From assembly GCF_019649055.1 (NCBI RefSeq), contig NW_026570318.1:248001-312000 (forward strand): 64,000 nt of DNA, read 5' to 3'. The translations under genes were made by a program, and so were the position numbers. Origin of the DNA: Paramacrobiotus metropolitanus (lineage: Eukaryota; Tardigrada; Eutardigrada; Parachela; Macrobiotidae). Positions 1 to 11,570 of the stretch are shown piece after piece (positions within the stretch are counted from its first letter, which is position 1; each line of letters begins with the position of its first letter). The notes beneath the pieces are model-generated. The model was not told where the DNA came from, made no database searches, and was given only the letters and a program-made list of their open reading frames with translations.

Positions 1-615
1 ATCTTTCCAAATCAAAATTTTCTGAATTTACACCCGGAAAATGTGCCCTGGTCAGAGTTTACATTTCACCGAAATTTGATGAGCACGTTTCAGTACAGAA
101 AAAAGCTTCAAAAAGAACTGCTTTTAAAAACTTCAGCTAGTAATTCAAAGTTTCTTAAAATTATTATTTTCTGAAAATTTATAGCGATTCTTACAGTAAA
201 ACCCTGTGTTGGAATCGTTTGTTACGCGCCAGTTGACCTTTGTAGATAAATTTACCACTACAGAGTACAAGCCGGATGATGAGCACGATTAAATACAGCG
301 AAAAACGTAACTTCGTGGGTTAAGTCAAATTACACAATCCGGCGCACCACGCCAAAATGTTTACGCTTTACATGCATTTGCTATGGTTAGTGACCGCTAA
401 ATGTAATGTAAAAATAAATGTTGGAGGCATTAAGCATAGAATAAAAACAATTATAGAATTTATAATTATAAAAATCAAAAACCAATTTGTATACTGTTGG
501 TGTTAAATGCGTCTTGTGAATATTGCAGTGTAGTGGCCATCGTCTCAAGCGCCAACAACGCACTCAGTATGCATGAGTCAGCCTGATTGCGAGCGATATC
601 TTTACGAGCTTATCA

Positions 616-657
616 TCCGGACCGGCTTGTACATACTCATGTACAAGCCGGTCCGGA
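616..657. repeat. Perfect 19-bp inverted repeat (hairpin)
   Basis: Two perfect 19-base arms (616-634 and 639-657) are separated by the four bases actc. The arm contains ccggaccggcttgtacat. A related half-motif, gtacaagccggatgatgagc, occurs once near 266-285. No gene lies on either side for over 1 kb. The short loop and perfect arms suggest a foldback or transposon relic rather than a structured RNA. I see nothing else in 1-1136. Confidence 0.8.
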
Positions 658-1136
658 AAATTAGTACTTTTGGGGAAAATAAATTAGAATAAGTTTTTAT
701 TTTTAGTGAAACTTCTAGCAACCCTTGCCGAAAAATCTTTCGATGACTTCGCGAAGGACTTGACATTTCAATATTATGATCTAGGAGTCCATGTATGGCA
801 CGTACCGGTATTATCTGTACAGTATTATGATACCGTTTGCCCGTAGCCACACCAAAATTGTACGTGCGTGCAAAAGTAAATTTGGAAGACTTCTCGCTCT
901 GAATTTGAAGCCAATATAGTAATATAATATAAAGGATTTAAAATGAAACACATAACAGTATTATGCGTAACATTGCGTTATCAACGTAAATAACATACAT
1001 AACAAGCGTAACATGAGTAACATGGCAATCATGACAAGCTTATCATAAGTAACATAACATACATAAAACCTTTTTGCACGAACGGCTCGTCATAAAGTCC
1101 TCTAGGCTTCTGCCGGTCAAGTCAGCTATTAATGAT

Positions 1137-1602
1137 TAACTGGGTTGCGGCGGCTCTGAATCGCTGCAGAGCAGCCAAGGTTTGCATTCCAAATGCCGCT
1201 GCCGTCTGGCACAGAAAGACGTCGTTGGTCTGCTGCTTGAAAAAGACTTGCGAAACAAAACGTGCGCCATCGCATACAATAACAATAGGGAAACGGAGTA
1301 CATGTGGACTACTCTTCCACTCGCATTCAGATACACTTACGCTCTACACTCAGCCCATATTCGTTTTGACCAGTCCGAGCGATTTTGCTCTCTCCTGTGT
1401 CTTTTGATAGGGAGCAGGGAGCGCAGCAGACGACCAGGACCTACATGTTCAAAAAGGCGATTTGGACCGGGCTGCAGAGCGTTGCAGAGGACGGTCTGCA
1501 GGCCAGACGGGGTCTGACTCAGACCGCTTGCCATTTTTATTGCCTCTGCAATGCAAACTATCCCTGATTTGTAGCGATTTGAGAGCCGCCGCAATCCAGT
1601 TA
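1137..1602. mobile_element. MITE-like element with ~29-bp terminal inverted repeats
   Basis: The left end (1137-1165, beginning taactgggttgcggcggctc) is repeated in inverted form at 1573-1602 with about three mismatches. The intervening ~410 bp holds only overlapping short frames on both strands, none with recognisable protein features. Flanking TA could be a 2-bp target duplication, but that is not certain. This is a non-autonomous DNA transposon by structure; I cannot name the superfamily. Confidence 0.6.
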
Positions 1603-2057
1603 CTATTGTATTGGTTTTGCCACATGCACAATGCTGACTGAAAGCGTTCGCTGCAACGTGGTATGGTGTCTGTATCGTATAATGATTTTTACCTGGCAAG
1701 TAGAAATTAACACGACGTGTACAGTTTATGCACTCATGTAGCTGTATGGTACACGTTTCATGCAATGCAGTATTATGATCCCGCAGCGCTAAGCCGATGT
1801 CTCATCAGCCGGTCAATGCCAAGACAATCTACAGCAGAACAACACTAACTGTACAAAGTGCAATGCGCGATAAAGATCTGATTTATGAGCGCAATACACC
1901 CTTTCGCTTTCTTAATTCTGCTGTGTAACTTCTCCGACTGAACAATAATTTTCTCCACGTATTTAAGCCGTATTCTTTCGTCCGCATTACCGTAGATCAG
2001 CCAGTCTTGAACACTTACAAGATTTTACCAGAGATTTGTAAACATTTTCTTACGAAA

Positions 2058-2692
2058 ATGAACAACGTGACAGTGTTTGTGGCCTTTTCTTTATTGTCCT
2101 GTGTTTTGGCTGGAGTTCAGGTGGACACAATAACGAACGGGGACGGTAAGAATTCTCTGTTTTGTTCTCCACAATGATTATTTACTATATCCGATTCTGT
2201 GTTGTAGGAACAAATTTTCCCCAGACGGGACAAACGGTGACTGTCCATTATACCGGTACGTTCCCCTAACTTATGCATATGTAGAAATAAATAATTCATT
2301 ATAAGAATTTCAAGCTGATTGTAGTTGCTAACGTTTACTGCATTTTTGCTACGAGTACAGTACTAGAGCAAAATTAATTATATTTAGGGACGTTAACGGA
2401 CGGGACCAAATTTGACTCCTCGCGCGATCGAAATCAGCCATTCAGTTTTCACATCGGACAAGGCGAAGTCATTAAGGGTCAGTTAGGATTATATTTCTAC
2501 GGAATTTATTTTAGTATTTTGAACCGGCTCGTGTCTGCAGGTTGGGACGAGGGTGTTGCCCAGATGAGTTTAGGGCAGCGCGCTAAGCTGACCATTTCAT
2601 CGGATTATGGCTACGGACAAGCCGGCATTCCGGGCGTGATCCCACCGGATTCCACTTTGATTTTTGATGTGGAACTGCTCGGTATTCAGTAG
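2058..2692 (+). CDS. Secreted/ER FKBP-type peptidyl-prolyl cis-trans isomerase
   Basis: Four exons: 2058-2145, 2208-2255, 2388-2477 and 2541-2692. All introns are GT..AG and the phases agree. The product begins with a hydrophobic leader ([19 protein letters not shown]), so it should enter the secretory pathway, as FKBP2/FKBP14-type proteins do. One FKBP domain fills the rest. Visible landmarks are [16 protein letters not shown], the VIKGWDEG turn with the pocket tryptophan, DYGYG, and the C-terminal strand [11 protein letters not shown]. The binding-pocket residues Tyr, Phe-Asp, Trp and Tyr are all present, so it is probably active in proline isomerisation and protein folding. There is no obvious ER-retention tail (it ends in GIQ), so it may be secreted. 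A TATA-like tatttaag lies about 90 bp before the ATG. Confidence 0.93.
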
Positions 2693-2983
2693 AAATTTTT
2701 ATGGCATGTTTCTTGTTATGTTTCGCGCACTTTGCGAAATATTTTTGTTATAATTTTGGCCTGGATGGTTTTTATTCTCTTGGGTTAAACGCGTTGTTGT
2801 TTTTGTTTTGCTTTAAAACTGATGTTTGCTACTGGCTTTTGTTTGTTATTTTCTACGGAAATTATCTTACCGAAAAATAAGCAGGTAACATAAAAATAAG
2901 GGAAATATCTCTCATCCACAAGAAAAAGGTAATTTCTGATGGCATAAAGACACCGCGAACGAACAATTCGGTCAAGGAAGAAA

Positions 2984-4007
2984 TTACACGGATTGCACAC
3001 AAATTTTCTGGGTGTCGCTGGATACTGGGCTTTGCACGGGACAGCATTTGGTCCCTTCCTCACACATGGCATCATCTTGACAAAAGTTAGAGCAGCTGGT
3101 AAAGTGCATTTGTGCTGTGGACGGACTGGGGCAGGTTCCTGGGCGGTTGCGCGCTACAACGAGCAAATATAGGTAAGTGCATTAATATAACTTCATCCTC
3201 GTTATTCAGTTGACTTACAGGCACACTGGGATTTTAGCGTGCAAATTCCATAATCGCAGCGATCTTTAACGCGTATACAATCGGTAGTCGCTGTGCATTT
3301 TGTGAACTACAACCGCAATTCAAAATTAACAATAGCATTTCAGGATATTTATTTCGGCAATAACAGGCTGTGCATAACCGTCCACGATACTTGCCATGCA
3401 GGGATCTGTAAAACAACCGGTTTGTTAAGCAGATGCTATTTAGAGATTTCGAAGTTACGTTAGCGGCACATATGTAATGCCAAAAGCATTTACGAAAGTA
3501 CGCAAGCCTTCAGCAAAAGGATAACTTTGATAGATCGTCTAACCAGCGTTGGCTAAATCGCAGACGGCGATGGGATAGCAGATTCCACCGGTCCTGTTAC
3601 TGCACCAGTAGCTCATATACTGGCTGCAGTTCTTTCCATTCGCACATGTCACATTCTGCGAACAAATAAATAAATACGAGTATAACAAAAATCCTATAGG
3701 TCTGAGCCATTCCCAAAAAATCAGCTTAAAATCGTATGCTATGTGTATAATCCTATTACTGCCGGTTGGTGGAGCCAAGTAGCTGCAACTGAAACGAAGT
3801 TTTAGAATTCCGTGTTCTTAATGAACATGCATGTGCGTACTTCACAGACATTGGGCAGAAGAAAGGAACACGCATCTGCAAAGGAAGAAATTATTCCGAT
3901 TGTTGAGAAGGACTATCTATTGTAGACGTACCAATATTGTAGAACTGGAAACTCATTAAAAGAATAGCACTGAATCCAGTGAAACACAATGCACGTGTTA
4001 AACTCAT
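2984..4007 (-). CDS. Secreted cysteine-rich protein with C-terminal WAP-like domain
   Basis: Six exons on the minus strand: 3932-4007, 3841-3875, 3544-3655, 3365-3405, 3219-3306 and 2984-3153. They sum to 522 nt, exactly 173 codons plus stop, and every junction keeps phase. Exon 1 encodes a signal peptide (MSLTRALCFTGFSAILLMSF). The mature part is rich in paired cysteines (NVTCANGKNCSQYMSYWC, KDRCDYGICTLKSQC). It ends with a WAP/four-disulfide-core-like unit, RPGTCP...CSNFCQDDAMCEEGTKCC. WAP domains often inhibit proteases or bind microbes, so an extracellular inhibitor or antimicrobial role is possible but inferred. Exon 4 (3365-3405) uses a weak gttatt donor and is the least certain junction. 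Confidence 0.75.
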
Positions 4008-4468
4008 TCTTTGGCTGTGCTTTTCAAAGCCCTTAAACACAGAGTGAAGGGCGAGCGATTGAAAATCTGATTAATTTACAGATTAATCAACGATTATAAA
4101 TAACATAGGGTGTCTATCAGAAATAGCTAGCTGTTCAAGTGGTCGAAGTCAGCGTAAAACTAGCACACACTCGAGCGCATATGCTTTCCCAGACTAGAAT
4201 AATAGATCACCGATACATGTGCGAATGTTTTCAAGCGGCTTTTTTATTACGCTCGCGGCTGTTTTGTGTTTTTTTTTCTATTTCTTTGTATTGTATAGCA
4301 TGTTGCTACTTGGCGAAGGTAAGCCACACAGTTATCGTGCGTTTCTACTAATATGGACAACAGGTAGTTTAGCAGCCATAGATATATTTTAATATTGTAA
4401 AACTTGGCACCACGCGATGCAAAAGAAATGCAGGGTTGGCATGGTAGTAATAATGCGCAATATTTTAT

Positions 4469-7412
4469 TCAGTAAACTTGTTCTAGTTGCAAAAATCTAG
4501 CCAAACTGGCTACCAAAGAATTCCATTTAAATTGAATTTCGTTTAGAACATGGAGAACACTGATATTGGCGGCGGCCGCGCCGCTCGTTGGCAGGGAAGA
4601 AAGAGAAGAAAGAGTCGTAGAACTCCATGCTATGGATGACCTTGGATCGGTTACATTAAACACAGCTCGCCGTGTACTCGTCACAGCGTTCCTCACGGTG
4701 GTCGCCAAAGTAGTGGACGACATCATTGCTTTCGTTGCTGGCGCTGTCGAACGCGCTGTGGAAGTGGTGACCTTTGTTTTCATTTCCACAAGATTCTCAT
4801 TCGTCTTATTTCGTGGCGTAGTGGTATAGTTAGAGGAGGAGTTATTTCGGCATGAACTGATCAGTGGTGTATGGTCAGCAGGGAGATCGTTGGGAGAATT
4901 CCAAACGTTAGTGATCAACGGTCCCTAAAAAGATACCGTTGCATTTTAATGGAGTGATCCTTTTAATGTAACGACTGCGAAGTCTCACATTACCGATGTT
5001 ACTGATTGTCGTATACAGCGCGAAACAATCTGCGTGCCGTTTTCTTTGGTCACACTCGGCGAGGTGTTGCACGTGGTCAGTCCGACATCATTGACGTACG
5101 CCCATGTCGGCAGAATTGGGAATATCATAAGGAACGCTCGACATCTTTCACTGGTATCCGAAAGCTGAAGAAAGACATGTGCAAAATAACGCAAATTTAT
5201 CATGCTCATACTCGAATTGCAGAATGTGAATCATATTTGTGCAGTACCTGTTTAGCATATTCACACTCGAGAAACAACTCGTCGCCCTGCAACCATACAA
5301 ATTTGAACGCCATGATTTCAGTTTTATCCGGGCGGAAAACTTCCGAAGCGGCAATATACCCGATGGAGAATTGTTGTACGGGGCGGTCGCCGTCCTTCTT
5401 GATACGTGTAGTCGTAGTGATTGTCTTTGGCGACTGGGTTCAGTTCGGTTCCGTTGCGGATATGCCGCAGCAGCATCCGCCTACCTAATTTAATGGTCTT
5501 CGAAGCTCCGGGCCGCCAGGAAACCGATTATGAAAACTGTACCTGATACTTCCGCATCGAGGACGACGTCGGCAATGTGGATTGAACGTCGCGCCAGTCC
5601 CTACACGTATTATGTTGGTAGCACGAGAACGAACTTTTTCGATGGATTACTTACGGATTGAGTACAAGATGCAGGACATCGGGTCACTGCCACGAGATCC
5701 GTTACATTTGCCGGAGCGGTAAACGAATCCATATCTGTAAAAATTATGTTACTGTTAGGGAAACAAGGTCGATTATAACCATAACCGGAAACAAATACCT
5801 GGGCGGTCGGTGTATTGCAAGGTGAGAAAACCGGCATCGAATTGTCGGATATCTGATGAAATCACGAGCGATATTCCTGAGCTATCCAAATAATCTGTAA
5901 CAAGAAGAAATTTGACGCTGATAAACAATTCAATCGCAGTAAACAGCACCGGCACTGAGAAAACCGGTGTAAAAAAGTCCAAGCCGGCACAAGCCGTTGG
6001 TTGAATGATGCTTTACCGATGGGTAGATCGTTTTGATAATCGTTCTGCAGAAGAATATAGCGGTTATTCATCTCTGGATTGATGGGAATTCCCGCTTCTT
6101 CCGGAAGATAAAAGATCTGCAGTACGTTCAAACTATGTGTTATGTACTATTGTTTACGCTAAATGATTCTTACATCCCTGCCACGCCCTGCGACCGCCAG
6201 AACCATCGTACACTGGTCGCGAAGCATCACTCGATACTTTTCATTTTCCGCCACTGAGCAATCAAAATCCTTTGTGGGAAACGTATCGTTGACAAGTGGA
6301 CTGCAGATATAAGCAACGGATCGCTGAAGAATATTCTCATTTCCTTGTGTCAAAATCGGGACAATCTACCGAAATAATAATGTATGTATATTCAATATTT
6401 TTAAATTCAGGTTAAATGTTTTCTCACAGCCGTGGCATGATATTTCACCGCCAGGGATGGAAGTTTAATTAGGGCACAGTGTGATTTTTGGCCGATATTT
6501 GCCGGAATGGCTACCTTGAATGGAAACTTTGTGAAAATCGACCAACTCTTAAATAACAAAATCTACCTCATCAACCAACAGCCACCTGATGCTTAAAAAG
6601 CTACCTGATCGGCAGTTAAATCCAGGCCTCCGCTATTTGGATCAATGCGGACGCTGTCCGTTAAATTTTCATTGTACGGTTCTGCCAAGAGATTTACGGC
6701 TATGCGTTTTGCCGATGCCCAGCTAAAGGTATTGCCGTCAACGATACTGAGCGTCGTAGCGTTGGACATGTAGTGCAAATACGCAGTGTCGCCCTAAACA
6801 GCAAAGAACAAATGCATCTGTTAAATCGTTTTGCAAATAATAATTATAGTAATGCTTATAAGACTAGATCATTAATTTAAATTGATACTACAGTACAGTT
6901 AGTAGTTAAACTAATACAAGCAGGGAAAAGTTCACCGTTATGGATAAATCTTGACTGTCGCATGTTTCCAGTTCTCTCGTCAGCCGGACGGTGAAAAGGC
7001 TGGTGTTGCTGACTGTGGCATTCCAGTCTTGATGTTTATCTAACCGAACGATACCGTCTGATCCAATCCAATAATCCTATAAATAATACATAATAAAATT
7101 TAATAATACAGAAAAATGCCTACTTTGGCGATCGTTTTTTAAATTTTTTCGAAAATTAACCTTTGCTGAAACGTTGGTAACTGAAGTTGAGCAGGCAACA
7201 AAATCAATGGGAAGATCTTCATGTGGATGACTGATTCCCAAAGCAAACCAGTCAGGTGGTGTCGTGTTATACGATACAATCAGCTCGATATGCGATGTAT
7301 TATGTAGCAGTTGAATCTGCACTCCCGTATCAAAATTTGCCAAAGTGAAAGCAGTAATCCGTAAAATCCAATAATCCAAAAAAATGAATAAACTGACTAA
7401 TTTTATAAGCAT
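4469..7412 (-). CDS. DOMON / dopamine beta-hydroxylase-like (MOXD-type) monooxygenase homologue lacking copper ligands
   Basis: Thirteen exons: 7161-7412, 6936-7076, 6605-6793, 6428-6547, 6174-6365, 6017-6116, 5799-5894, 5655-5734, 5543-5600, 5360-5484, 5248-5286, 4994-5164 and 4469-4924. They sum to 2019 nt (672 aa), all in phase. A signal peptide starts at MLIKLVSLFIFLDYW. A DOMON domain follows (DYWIGSDGIVRLDKHQDW, then FTVRLTRELETCDSQD). The rest aligns with the two-lobed DBH/PHM core: VAIPANIGQKSHCALIKLP, YLPEEAGIPI, DSSGISLVISSDIRQFDAG, LLRHIRNGTELNP, GDELFLECEYAKQ and SDTSERC. The copper-binding positions are changed: HHM to QRS (~248-250), VHY to NDY (~323-325), HxH to TQS (~388-390) and EMC to ERC (~470-472). 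Catalysis by the known mechanism is therefore unlikely. A Ser/Thr-rich, probably glycosylated tail follows from about residue 522. Confidence 0.85.
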
Positions 7413-7889
7413 TCTTATACAATTTTTGCGGCAACAACAGCGTCTTTTTTGTGGCACAAAATCTGATGGATTTTTTGACAGTCGAAGATGCGGTACATTG
7501 CATCCGGCGTGGTGTTGCTCGCCGGATGACAACGCTAACGATGGAATACAATAAATGGTGAGTATATGCTGATGGTGACATTTTCCAGATCCGTTTACAT
7601 CTGATTATGCCATTACAAAAGCATGATGATACATGCCGCAACGGTATTCAATGCAAATCTAACTACAAGCATTAAGCATTTTTTATTGCGTTTGTTGTTT
7701 AACCAAACACTGCCGTACTGACGATATTTACACGTCGGTTTGTCAAACACCTCATAGTCGGCGCAGTGCACGACAACAGCTACAACGCTGCTGCGCTATA
7801 CAATCAAAATTCCAGCGATGAATTTCATCGAAAATACTGAAGGTTCTTACAAAATTTATTAGTTTCAGTTGGGAAAAGCCGTGAAAACA

Positions 7890-8393
7890 TTAGCCAAATC
7901 CGTTGCATTGGCATCCAGCCGGCTGCGGTCCGCAGTTACCGGCATTTCCCAAGTTTCCACCGAAACAAGCCCACCACGCTCCACAAGCAAACGTACAGGC
8001 CCAGTCTACAGAAGCAATTCTGTACAATATATCTAGCGTTTGTTTCGCTAATAAGGAAGTTTCAAATACTGTTTTGAAACCTTACCAAATCGACCGTTAG
8101 CATCGAACTGCGGCTTCACATCTGGCGCCACCGGCACGGAAACAACGCAGGAAACGGCCAACACTAGTAAAGGGCAACAACAACGCGGGCGTTCATTCTG
8201 GAGATTACGACTAAAAAAGCAGACCACTGTTAAAAAGGTTGAAAATTAAAATTAACTCAGATTTTATATGCTGACGAAAGATGTACTTACATATAACTTC
8301 TAGAAACAAAACAACTAAAACCGTGAAGCGAAAACGGGTTAGAAGTCAAGGAAGCGAGCAGTTCTATGAAATTTAAATTACAAATATATACAT
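7890..8393 (-). CDS. Small secreted cysteine-rich peptide (5' end uncertain)
   Basis: The last exon (7890-8005) encodes a cysteine-rich tail, DWACTFACGAWWACFGG...GNCGPQPAGCQC, ending in NGFG. It joins in phase to an exon ending at 8086, which encodes a hydrophobic leader (PLLVLAVSCVVSVPVAPD). The CxxxC...CxC spacing recalls CS-alpha/beta defensins, but the first cysteine of that pattern is missing and an extra one is present, so I do not call it a defensin. The start is a problem. The only ATG in the leader exon (8198) is out of frame and stops after ten codons. An upstream ATG at 8393 could join in phase (MYIF then NERPR...), but it lies almost at the expected transcription start. A frameshift in the leader is the other possibility. 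Confidence 0.5.
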
Positions 8394-8413
8394 TGGGTTT
8401 CTGGGTTCCGCGC

Positions 8414-8421
8414 TTTTTATA
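8414..8421 (-). promoter_or_regulatory. TATA box candidate for the cysteine-rich peptide gene
   Basis: The minus strand reads tataaaaagcgc here, upstream of the 7890-8393 gene. Transcription would be expected to begin about 30 bp downstream, near 8390. Confidence 0.45.
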
Positions 8422-8424
8422 TGG

Positions 8425-9995
8425 CGTTAGTTGCGGATGTTTGTGCTTCGTTTTGGGTTGGTGTTATCGCGCGTCACTGTCAACAGTGTAGTAAGCCGTC
8501 AGAAATTTCCTACATAAATTATTGTTATGCGGCGCTGATAGGAACCGGTGCTATCTGTTTCCGGGCCGGCAAGTCTTTAGCATGTTTTAATAACAAGGTC
8601 GATAAGTAAAGATTTTAAATTCGCCTGACGCACCGTTTACGGCAGTAAACAATGGGCCGAAATAAATTAATTTCAAGCGATAATCTGGAAGACATTGTTG
8701 CTGTTAAGCGTGCCTTGATAAAGCATGCACCACTGGTGCAATAATTGGAACCGGTTATCATCAAACACTCACAAAACGTCTACATGTGTATTTGTACTAA
8801 TTATTGAGCTTGATAAGCTAAAGTTGCTAAACTTCCCGAATATATTACAGTTTTCTGGTATGTATTGCAATTTATAAACATGAGAGGTGGCGGGGTGGGA
8901 AACTTGTTCGCCGATTGTAAGAAACATTGTAAATTCACTATTACAGTGTACGTATTTGTATTCCTTTTGCCGACATTGAACACCAAATTAATAAATGACA
9001 ACTGAATACAGATATACATGACTGTGCAACAGAAGGAAATCCGCTTTTCTGTTCAGTCATAATATAGTGATAATTAGAAGCTGATCATAAATACACCGCG
9101 ATAAAATTACTGGATGACCTTATTTCTTGAAATATACTTGTATCTGTAACTCCGGCTTCTACGGTAAACTGGTAAATGCAAATTGGTACATATTATTATT
9201 AGGAAATCGATTAATTTTATGGAATAAAACACCGCGACAGTACAAGACCGGTAATTTCTGCAGAAGGAATAATAGCATATTACGCTAAATAACTGCGCCT
9301 CACGTGCAATCAGCTGTATATACTCTATCTAATGCGATATGATACAATCGTAATTATTTATTATTAATACGGTAATGTGCGTTCGTGAATACTGTTAGCA
9401 TGTGCATACCTTTACGCTGCTACACATATCCTATTCACTACGGGAAGCAGATACCGGCGCACTTTCCACACCAGTGCACTTCACCGTACGTTTTATCGGT
9501 GATTCTTTACAGATACACTAGCAGTATTGTTCTGCAGCTTCAGCTTCACTTTATGTCGATTTACCTCTGTAACTGGCAAGCAACAATTAACAGTGATGAT
9601 AAGTCAGTTTTTTCTATAAGGTTTGTTATTTCAATATAAATCTTGGCAGTTTTGTCCATTTTCTCTTATAAATCCATTCCAAACATTTGCTGCAACTATC
9701 GTTCAAAATACTCGGACACAGTTTATTAAAATTCACTGTCTCCAGAAAGAAAACCGCGGAATTTATTTACAAACTTTACGAACAATTTTCGGAATAGCCT
9801 TCTAATTTTTTTGAAGCATCGCTGAGCATTAATTAAATTCAAGCAAAAAAATTAGCCACCTCAGCCACCCCAGGAAATATATAAATGTTTCACATTCCAA
9901 ATAACTTTAAAAAAACTTTGACCCAAAAAACGAAGCATGGAAAATTCATTTTTACCGATCTACGCAATGAAATGTATAAAAAGAAATTTCCTGTA
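8425..9995. other. Spacer without recognisable genes
   Basis: About 1.5 kb of AT-rich DNA. Frames of up to 84 codons occur on both strands, but none shows a signal peptide, domain or splice-consistent extension. No tRNA-like structure or inverted repeat was noticed. Confidence 0.5.
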
Positions 9996-11039
9996 TCACT
10001 GAACCAGCCGCATTATTCGCATTCGGGTATCGTTGGAGGCGGTCTCGCCCAGCCCCCATGACGGATATTTTGAGAGACGGCCCGACGACACTTTATTTCG
10101 CGGGATCTCTTTTCCACGACATAATCTCCTGAGAATTTTTCGAAACATGGGAAAGAACGTGACGTAGTATACGAATGGCATCAAATCCTTCATACAGTCA
10201 AATGACGTATACGCAATGGCCATCGTCACCCCCAGAAACCCGTTCCGCATTCCGAAGAAATAAATCAGTCTGGAGGCCGACTGACACAGGACATTGGTGG
10301 TGACCACCGCGGAGCCGGCCATTGCGCTGCGCATCACGCTTCTCACAAGATAATAATCGGTTTGTCCGGGATTCGTGCGCCGGTTATTCGCACGAATTTT
10401 GACCTGCAGCGCAATAATACACGTGTGACACTGCGGCAACGCGATTAGACCCAGAGTGGCAAAGAACTGGACGTTGTAAAATACGATCCACGCGTAGTCT
10501 CGCAGCACCAACTGACCAACTTCTCGGCAGCTGACCACTAGCACGGTATTCCCCAGAAATGCGAAAAAAACCAAATAGAATCCACATACGGTAAACCACA
10601 TTAACATAATGACAATAACGACGGAGCGTTTAGTGACCTTTTGCCGGTAGAATAATGGAAACTGCACGGAGATCCATCGATCAATGCTTATGAGCATCAC
10701 CAACATGTTAATTAAAGGAAGAAACGTCGTACGGAATCCAACGGCCACTTTTGTGATATAAGAATAGCGTAGTGTATAATCGATCACTCGGTTCATGGTG
10801 CCAATAAAACTCCCGGTGCTGCATAATAATTCCGCCGCTGACAAAGAAATGTGGAAGAGAAGAAAGGGTTCTTTCTTTTTCCAGCGAGAAAATACGCAGA
10901 GGTTAATGCAGTTCACGACGATGGTGAGAATATTTAGAGTTAAGTAATATACCGTTAATATTCGGTAGTCTCTGGAAATGGACCATGATAAGCAGACCGT
11001 GGCATTTGCCGAAATGCTAGATACATTAGTCAGATTCAT
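9996..11039 (-). CDS. Divergent rhodopsin-like GPCR, subfamily A, member 1 (intact, single exon)
   Basis: An uninterrupted 347-residue frame with seven hydrophobic segments. An N-glycosylated N-terminus (NLTNVSS, NATVC) precedes TM1 (ILTIVVNCINLCVF). TM2 carries HISLSAAELLC. TM3 ends in ISIDRWISVQFP, a DRW version of the DRY motif. Extracellular loop 2 has VVSCREVG. TM7 reads KDLMPFVYYVTFFP in place of NPxxY, followed by a basic helix 8 (FRKILRRLCRGK). It should be a plasma-membrane G-protein-coupled receptor; the ligand is unknown. Two paralogues in the window (20718-22138 and the broken 24805-28952) share the HKEPFL/KKEPFLLFHISLS and LPQCHTC motifs. This copy lacks the intron the 20718 gene has after ALQ. 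Confidence 0.9.
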   Translation of the reverse strand: MNLTNVSSISANATVCLSWSISRDYRILTVYYLTLNILTIVVNCINLCVFSRWKKKEPFLLFHISLSAAELLCSTGSFIGTMNRVIDYTLRYSYITKVAVGFRTTFLPLINMLVMLISIDRWISVQFPLFYRQKVTKRSVVIVIMLMWFTVCGFYLVFFAFLGNTVLVVSCREVGQLVLRDYAWIVFYNVQFFATLGLIALPQCHTCIIALQVKIRANNRRTNPGQTDYYLVRSVMRSAMAGSAVVTTNVLCQSASRLIYFFGMRNGFLGVTMAIAYTSFDCMKDLMPFVYYVTFFPMFRKILRRLCRGKEIPRNKVSSGRLSKYPSWGLGETASNDTRMRIMRLVQ

Positions 11040-11570
11040 GAAGGAAAATGTGGTTTGTTTACTTTGTTATAGACTAAATGTACCGTGTGCTGGATATAAA
11101 TATTTAACGCGTTCAAGAAATCAAAGCGAGCGCAGAAGCTGGCACGCAATCTTGGGCTGTAACTGAGATGATGTAGCGCAACGTGATTGAGACCGGAAAT
11201 CAACTGCATATATCGGTTACTGAAGATGATTATTTTGTGCAGTAAGAGAAGCGCCGAAGTAATTTTCTAGTATGTGGAAAGGGTAGCGCCGAATTCTAAT
11301 TATTCTCCATGGGGAAATCACGGCTGGATAACGGTGGACGTTTGCACGTTTGTCGATGAAATGCAGCAGTCATGTGCGATCGGCTATTGATTTCGGTCTA
11401 AATTGATACTGTAAACCTGACTTCCGAATAAACGCAAAAAAGACACCGCGTGAAGTAAATCTAATTAGGTGAAAAACCGCTCGTTGCTGATTCTCTTGCT
11501 GTGTTGGCTTTTGTGGGAACGTATCGAGATATGTCGGTTGTGTTAAGCAGGTGAACAAAAGTAAAATGTG

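Noticed and set aside
1132-1765. Several overlapping frames on both strands up to 142 codons
   Set aside because: They lie inside or across a MITE, lack leaders or domains and overlap each other on both strands.
4566-4829. Plus-strand hydrophobic frame
   Set aside because: Antisense of the Ser/Thr-rich last exon of the MOXD-like gene; the minus frame joins in phase to twelve other exons.
5360-5484. Apparent frameshift in the MOXD-like gene after YDYTYQ
   Set aside because: A 73-bp GT..AG intron (5287-5359) joins LHR to GDELFLECEYAK and matches the family, so no lesion is needed.
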